From NCBI GenBank assembly GCA_934662925.1, contig CAKUKL010000056.1:1-8216 (forward strand): DNA of 8,216 nt, read 5' to 3'. Positions 5,861 to 8,216 of the stretch are shown here, piece after piece (within the stretch, counting starts at the first letter, position 1; every line of letters starts with the position of its first letter). This stretch comes from an uncultured Oscillospiraceae bacterium (GTDB lineage Bacteria > Bacillota > Clostridia > Oscillospirales > Oscillospiraceae). The notes under the pieces are model-generated. The model saw nothing but the letters and a program-made list of their open reading frames with translations. It had not been told where the DNA came from and searched no databases. Both the position numbers and the translations under genes were made by a program.

Positions 5861-6985
5861 TTATGCAGCGCCGCCGCCCTCGGTGACGGCCTCCGGGACG
5901 TTCTGGTAGTCCCACTGGTGGTCGGTGTCCGCCATCCAGTCGCTGGTAACGTTGAAGTAGTGCCAGTAGTCCGGATCGTCCGTGCCCGCGTCCCACGTGG
6001 CGTCCACGCAGTACCACTTTCCGTTCAGCTTTACCTCGTTCCACGCGTGGTTCTCCCGGCTCTGGAAGGCCGCGCCGACGACGGTGATGCACTCGATGTC
6101 CGCCATGTCCATAAGCAGCTGAAAACCGCTGGCGAAGCCCAGACAGAGGGCAGTGCGGTTCACCAGTGCGCCGTAGGGCTCGAAGGACTCCCGGGGCGTT
6201 TCCGTCTGCGGATCCTGATGGGTCCAGTCGTATTCCACGTTGGCGCAGAGCCAGCGGTAAATGGCCCGCTCCTTTTCAAGGCCGGTCATATCGCCGGTCA
6301 GCACCTCGCTGAGGATACCGGCGGCGGCAGACAGGGTGACGGCGTCCTTTTCGGACAGAGAGGCGGCGTCACCGCCCCGCCACGCGGACAGAATGGCGGA
6401 GGTGTCGTAGATGGTCATGTCGTCCAGCCCGGGATCGGTGTATGGGATGCGGCCGTTATCCAGCCGGTCGGACTGGAGCGCCTCGGGCACGCCCACGGCG
6501 TTGGCACCGTCGCCGAAGCAGCTGTCAAAGGCGGCCCGCACGGCCTCGGGGTCGTCGGCGATGATGAGGGCTACGTGCCCGGTTCGGCTCAAAACCAGAG
6601 CGTTTTCCACCATGGCGGCCTGATCGGGGGCGTAGCCGGTGAAGTCGCCCTGCCGCTGGAGCAGGTAGTCCTGGAGTCGTTCCACGGCGGCGGGAATATC
6701 GTCGTCGCTGAGCATGAAAACGGCTAACTCAAAGGCACTTGCGCCGCCCGCCCGGGCGATGGCCCCGTCGGGCAGGTCGATGCCCGTCAGGCCGTAGTAA
6801 GCGTCGGCATAGTCTGTGACATCGGGGTCTGAGAGGTACAGTTCGGCGGCATCGGGACCGGCTTCCTCCAGCATGACCTGTAAAATGGTGGAGCAGGACT
6901 GTTCTGTGACATCCCGCGGCGCTTTTGAGCAGGCGGACAGAAGCAGACCGAGGGCCAGCAGAATGGGAACGATCCGTTTTGTCAT
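5861..6985 (-). CDS. Lipoprotein with DUF4358-like region and transglutaminase-like domain
   Basis: A 374-residue predicted surface lipoprotein. Residues 1-18 form a signal peptide (KR, then a hydrophobic run) ending in lipobox LSAC, with C19 the lipidated residue. Residues about 30-160 resemble the DUF4358 family of clostridial lipoproteins: ASAFELAVFML (82-92), a QDYLLQRQGDF segment, then GYAPDQAAMVENA (117-129) and HVALIIADD (137-145). Residues about 236-345 are a transglutaminase-like domain: EKERAIYRWLCANVEYDW, the Cys of ALCLGFASGFQLL (C281), His of NHAWNEV (H313) and Asp of VDATWDAG (D328), an intact catalytic triad. Such domains may act as proteases, cross-linkers or peptide-binding units, so the substrate is unknown. 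The ATG at 6985 is chosen over a GTG at 7006 because the ribosome site GAGGTG lies 7 bases before it. The family assignments are from memory of motifs. Confidence 0.85.
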   Translation of the reverse strand: MTKRIVPILLALGLLLSACSKAPRDVTEQSCSTILQVMLEEAGPDAAELYLSDPDVTDYADAYYGLTGIDLPDGAIARAGGASAFELAVFMLSDDDIPAAVERLQDYLLQRQGDFTGYAPDQAAMVENALVLSRTGHVALIIADDPEAVRAAFDSCFGDGANAVGVPEALQSDRLDNGRIPYTDPGLDDMTIYDTSAILSAWRGGDAASLSEKDAVTLSAAAGILSEVLTGDMTGLEKERAIYRWLCANVEYDWTHQDPQTETPRESFEPYGALVNRTALCLGFASGFQLLMDMADIECITVVGAAFQSRENHAWNEVKLNGKWYCVDATWDAGTDDPDYWHYFNVTSDWMADTDHQWDYQNVPEAVTEGGGAA

Positions 6986-7006
6986 AAAAAACCACCTCTT
7001 TTGCAC

Positions 7007-7036
7007 AGTATAGCACAGAAGAGGCGGCGGTGTCCA
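7007..7036 (-). promoter_or_regulatory. Promoter of the lipoprotein gene
   Basis: On the - strand, TGGACA (7031-7036) is followed after 18 bases by TATACT (7007-7012), itself preceded by TGC, an extended -10. Both hexamers match the housekeeping sigma-factor consensus at five of six positions. The predicted start leaves a short leader of about 15 bases, just enough to hold the GAGGTG ribosome site. Confidence 0.7.
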
Positions 7037-7039
7037 TTT

Positions 7040-7060
7040 AAGAATCCCTTAAAGATTCTT
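7040..7060. repeat. Inverted repeat just upstream of the lipoprotein promoter
   Basis: AAGAATC (7040-7046) and GATTCTT (7054-7060) form a 7-bp perfect inverted repeat around a 7-base spacer. The near arm is 3 bases from the lipoprotein -35 box, a usual place for an activator or repressor site. It also lies past the ireB terminator tail, so it is not needed for termination. I do not recognise a regulator that binds it. Confidence 0.35.
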
Positions 7061-7095
7061 TGTAAAAACAGAAAGAGGGCCGCAGTGCGGCCCTC
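7061..7095 (-). terminator. Intrinsic terminator of ireB
   Basis: Read on the - strand, a perfect 9-bp stem GAGGGCCGC / GCGGCCCTC (arms 7087-7095 and 7075-7083, three-base loop) is followed by TTTCTGTTTTT. It begins 15 bases after the ireB stop codon and separates ireB from the lipoprotein gene. Confidence 0.9.
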
Positions 7096-7110
7096 GGGCA
7101 GGACAAAGGA

Positions 7111-7362
7111 TCACTCGGACAGGTAGCTTTTCAGCAGCACCTGAAGCAGCTCGTCCCGGTCGAGACGGCGGATGAGGGTCCGGGCGTTGTTGTAGTTGGT
7201 GATATAGGTGGGGTCCTCGGAGAGGATGTAGCCCACGATCTGGTTGATGGGGTTATAGCCCTTCTCCTGAAGCGCGTTGTAAACGGTGGTGAGGATATAT
7301 TTGATCTCAGCGTCCTTGTCACCGAGGACGCTGAACTTGCGTGTGTAATCCATGTCGGGCAT
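7111..7362 (-). CDS. ireB: IreB-family regulatory phosphoprotein (UPF0297/DUF965, YrzL-like)
   Basis: A small 83-residue cytoplasmic protein. The core [20 protein letters not shown] (residues 26-45), then [21 protein letters not shown] and a KSYLSE end match the IreB/YrzL family very closely. In Enterococcus faecalis, IreB is a substrate of the PASTA-domain kinase IreK and its phosphatase IreP, and affects cephalosporin resistance; phosphorylation is on N-terminal threonines. One N-terminal threonine (T7) is kept here. By homology this protein could link a PASTA kinase to cell-wall control, but no kinase gene is in the window. The ATG at 7362 has a good G-rich ribosome site (GGGGGTG) 7 bases before it; a second ATG three codons later is less well placed. 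It is flanked by its own promoter and terminator. Confidence 0.93.
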   Translation of the reverse strand: MPDMDYTRKFSVLGDKDAEIKYILTTVYNALQEKGYNPINQIVGYILSEDPTYITNYNNARTLIRRLDRDELLQVLLKSYLSE

Positions 7363-7394
7363 TTGGGAGCACCCCCTGCTAAAATTCTGGAACT

Positions 7395-7423
7395 ATTGTA
7401 CCCCGGCGGGAGAAAAAAGTAAA
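7395..7423 (-). promoter_or_regulatory. Promoter of ireB
   Basis: On the - strand, TTTACT (7418-7423) is followed after exactly 17 bases by TACAAT (7395-7400). The -10 matches five of six consensus bases, the -35 four of six. Transcription would begin near 7388, leaving a leader of about 26 bases with the GGGGGTG ribosome site. Confidence 0.6.
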
Positions 7424-7435
7424 GAGATAGCGGGA

Positions 7436-7506
7436 AAAATTTGCTGGCCGTAACACAAATGAAAGAAAAGCCTTCCGCGCGCATGTTGCGGCAGAAAGCA
7501 AATTTT
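7436..7506. repeat. Distant 10-bp inverted repeat upstream of ireB
   Basis: AAAATTTGCT (7436-7445) and AGCAAATTTT (7497-7506) are perfect inverse copies 51 bases apart, upstream of the ireB promoter. The rest of the stretch between the ireB promoter and the upstream terminator (7424-7555) shows no gene and no RNA family that I recognise; it is noticeably AT-richer than the coding regions. Confidence 0.3.
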
Positions 7507-7555
7507 GATTTTTTCGCCGCTGGGTTGGCGGAACTCTGCGAGGTTTTTTGACGAA

Positions 7556-7589
7556 CGCAAAAGCCCTCCGGCGGATGCCGGAGGGCTTT
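7556..7589 (-). terminator. Intrinsic terminator of the NlpC/P60 gene
   Basis: On the - strand a perfect 13-bp stem (arms 7577-7589 and 7560-7572), with the core GCCCTCCGGC / GCCGGAGGGC and a four-base loop, runs straight into TTTT and a GCG. It lies 14 bases after the stop codon and separates this gene from ireB. Confidence 0.9.
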
Positions 7590-7603
7590 GAAAATTCAGA
7601 TGC

Positions 7604-8216
7604 TCAGAACACGCGGACGGCACCGACATAGCGGGTGGAGTAGTAGCCGGTGACCAGAGAGCTGTAGATCACGCCGCCGGAGCTGGGGCTGGAGGAGTGG
7701 ATGAACTGGCCGTTGCCGACATAGATGCCCACGTGGGTGATGTACTTGGAGCTGTGATATGTCTTGGTGAAGAACACCAGATCGCCGGGCTTCAGGTCGC
7801 TCCAGGAGACGCTGGTGTAACCGGCGGCCCACTGGCTGGAAGCGGTGCGGGGAACAGTGTAGCCCATGGCCTTGCACAGGTAGTACACAAAGCCGGAGCA
7901 GTCAAAGCCGGAGGGGGAGGCCCCGCCGTACTTGTAGCGGACGCCCAGATACTGCTTGGCGAGGGCGACCAGCTCGTCGCCCAGGCTGGAGGAGACGGCC
8001 AAAGCAGCGGCATCCACCTCGGTGAGGTACTGGCTGGAGACATAGCCGTTGACTTTGCCGGTGGAGATCTTGGCCCAGCCGTTGGCTTCGTCCAGAATGG
8101 TGACCACGGTGCCGGAAGAGAGCTTGCCGACCTTGTCGTAGCTGGTGCCCGGGCCGCTGCGGACGTTCAGGGAGGAGGTATTGACCTTGGCCAGCTTCTC
8201 TTCCTTGACCTCGTCC
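7604..8216 (-). CDS. NlpC/P60 cell-wall endopeptidase with bacterial SH3 domain (N-terminus outside window)
   Basis: The last 203 residues of a predicted exported peptidoglycan hydrolase, of the class that cuts the D-glutamyl-diaminopimelate bond in stem peptides. In the visible part, residues about 11-66 are an SH3-like wall-binding repeat, with SSLNVRSGPGTSYDKVGKL early on and GWAKISTGKVNGYVSSQYL at its end. An Ala/Ser linker leads to the NlpC/P60 domain from about residue 79. Its catalytic Cys is C106 in GFDCSGFVYYL, the His is H161 in ITHVGIYVG, and the third polar residue is likely H173 in GQFIHSSS. The reading frame is open to the right edge, so the signal peptide and any further SH3 repeats are not visible; a GTG codon at 8107 is internal to the SH3 domain and is not the start. 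It ends in a normal NlpC tail (YVGAVRVF). Confidence 0.93.
   Translation of the reverse strand, partial: DEVKEEKLAKVNTSSLNVRSGPGTSYDKVGKLSSGTVVTILDEANGWAKISTGKVNGYVSSQYLTEVDAAALAVSSSLGDELVALAKQYLGVRYKYGGASPSGFDCSGFVYYLCKAMGYTVPRTASSQWAAGYTSVSWSDLKPGDLVFFTKTYHSSKYITHVGIYVGNGQFIHSSSPSSGGVIYSSLVTGYYSTRYVGAVRVF

Noticed and set aside
6411..6623. Open frames on the + strand opposite the lipoprotein gene (for example 5918-6727 and 6411-6623)
   Set aside because: Antisense to a gene with clear signal peptide, lipobox and catalytic triad; composition is that of a shadow frame.
7393..7629. A 78-codon open frame on the - strand across the ireB upstream region
   Set aside because: It spans the NlpC terminator and the ireB promoter, has no ribosome site and no recognisable protein features.

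Overview
The window is GC-rich and densely coding. Its genes use Gram-positive type ribosome-binding sites and include an IreB-family protein, an NlpC/P60 hydrolase with an SH3 domain, and a lipoprotein of a Firmicutes type. This points to a high-GC member of the Clostridia, most like the Oscillospiraceae (Flavonifractor/Oscillibacter-like gut anaerobes). That placement is inferred from gene content and style, not from a marker gene.

Bases 1-5767 (+ strand) are the 3' part of an arginine biosynthesis cluster: the C-terminal end of argH, then argC, argJ, argB, argD and argF. ArgJ moves acetyl groups from N-acetylornithine to glutamate. ArgB phosphorylates N-acetylglutamate, ArgC reduces the phosphate, and ArgD transaminates the semialdehyde to N-acetylornithine. 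ArgF carbamoylates the released ornithine to citrulline, and ArgH finishes the pathway by splitting argininosuccinate to arginine and fumarate. argG probably lies upstream, outside the window. argH and argC overlap by 4 bases, and the spacing is short (13-23 bases) for argJ-argB, argB-argD and argD-argF. The exception is the 140-base argC-argJ spacer, which carries a good candidate internal promoter (TTGACG-N18-TATAAT) whose -35 lies in a perfect palindrome, followed by a leader with two stable hairpins. The cluster ends at a 21-bp perfect stem that looks like a two-way terminator.

Bases 5861-8216 (- strand) carry three separate cell-envelope or signalling genes converging on the arg cluster. 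From the right edge leftwards these are: an NlpC/P60 cell-wall hydrolase (N-terminus outside the window) with its own terminator; a small IreB-family protein with its own promoter and terminator; and a lipoprotein joining a DUF4358-like region to a transglutaminase-like domain with an intact Cys-His-Asp triad, also with its own promoter.

No mobile element, CRISPR array, tRNA or rRNA was seen. I do not see a wholly new system here. The points most worth a second look are the structured promoter/leader before argJ, the two-part lipoprotein, and the isolated ireB.
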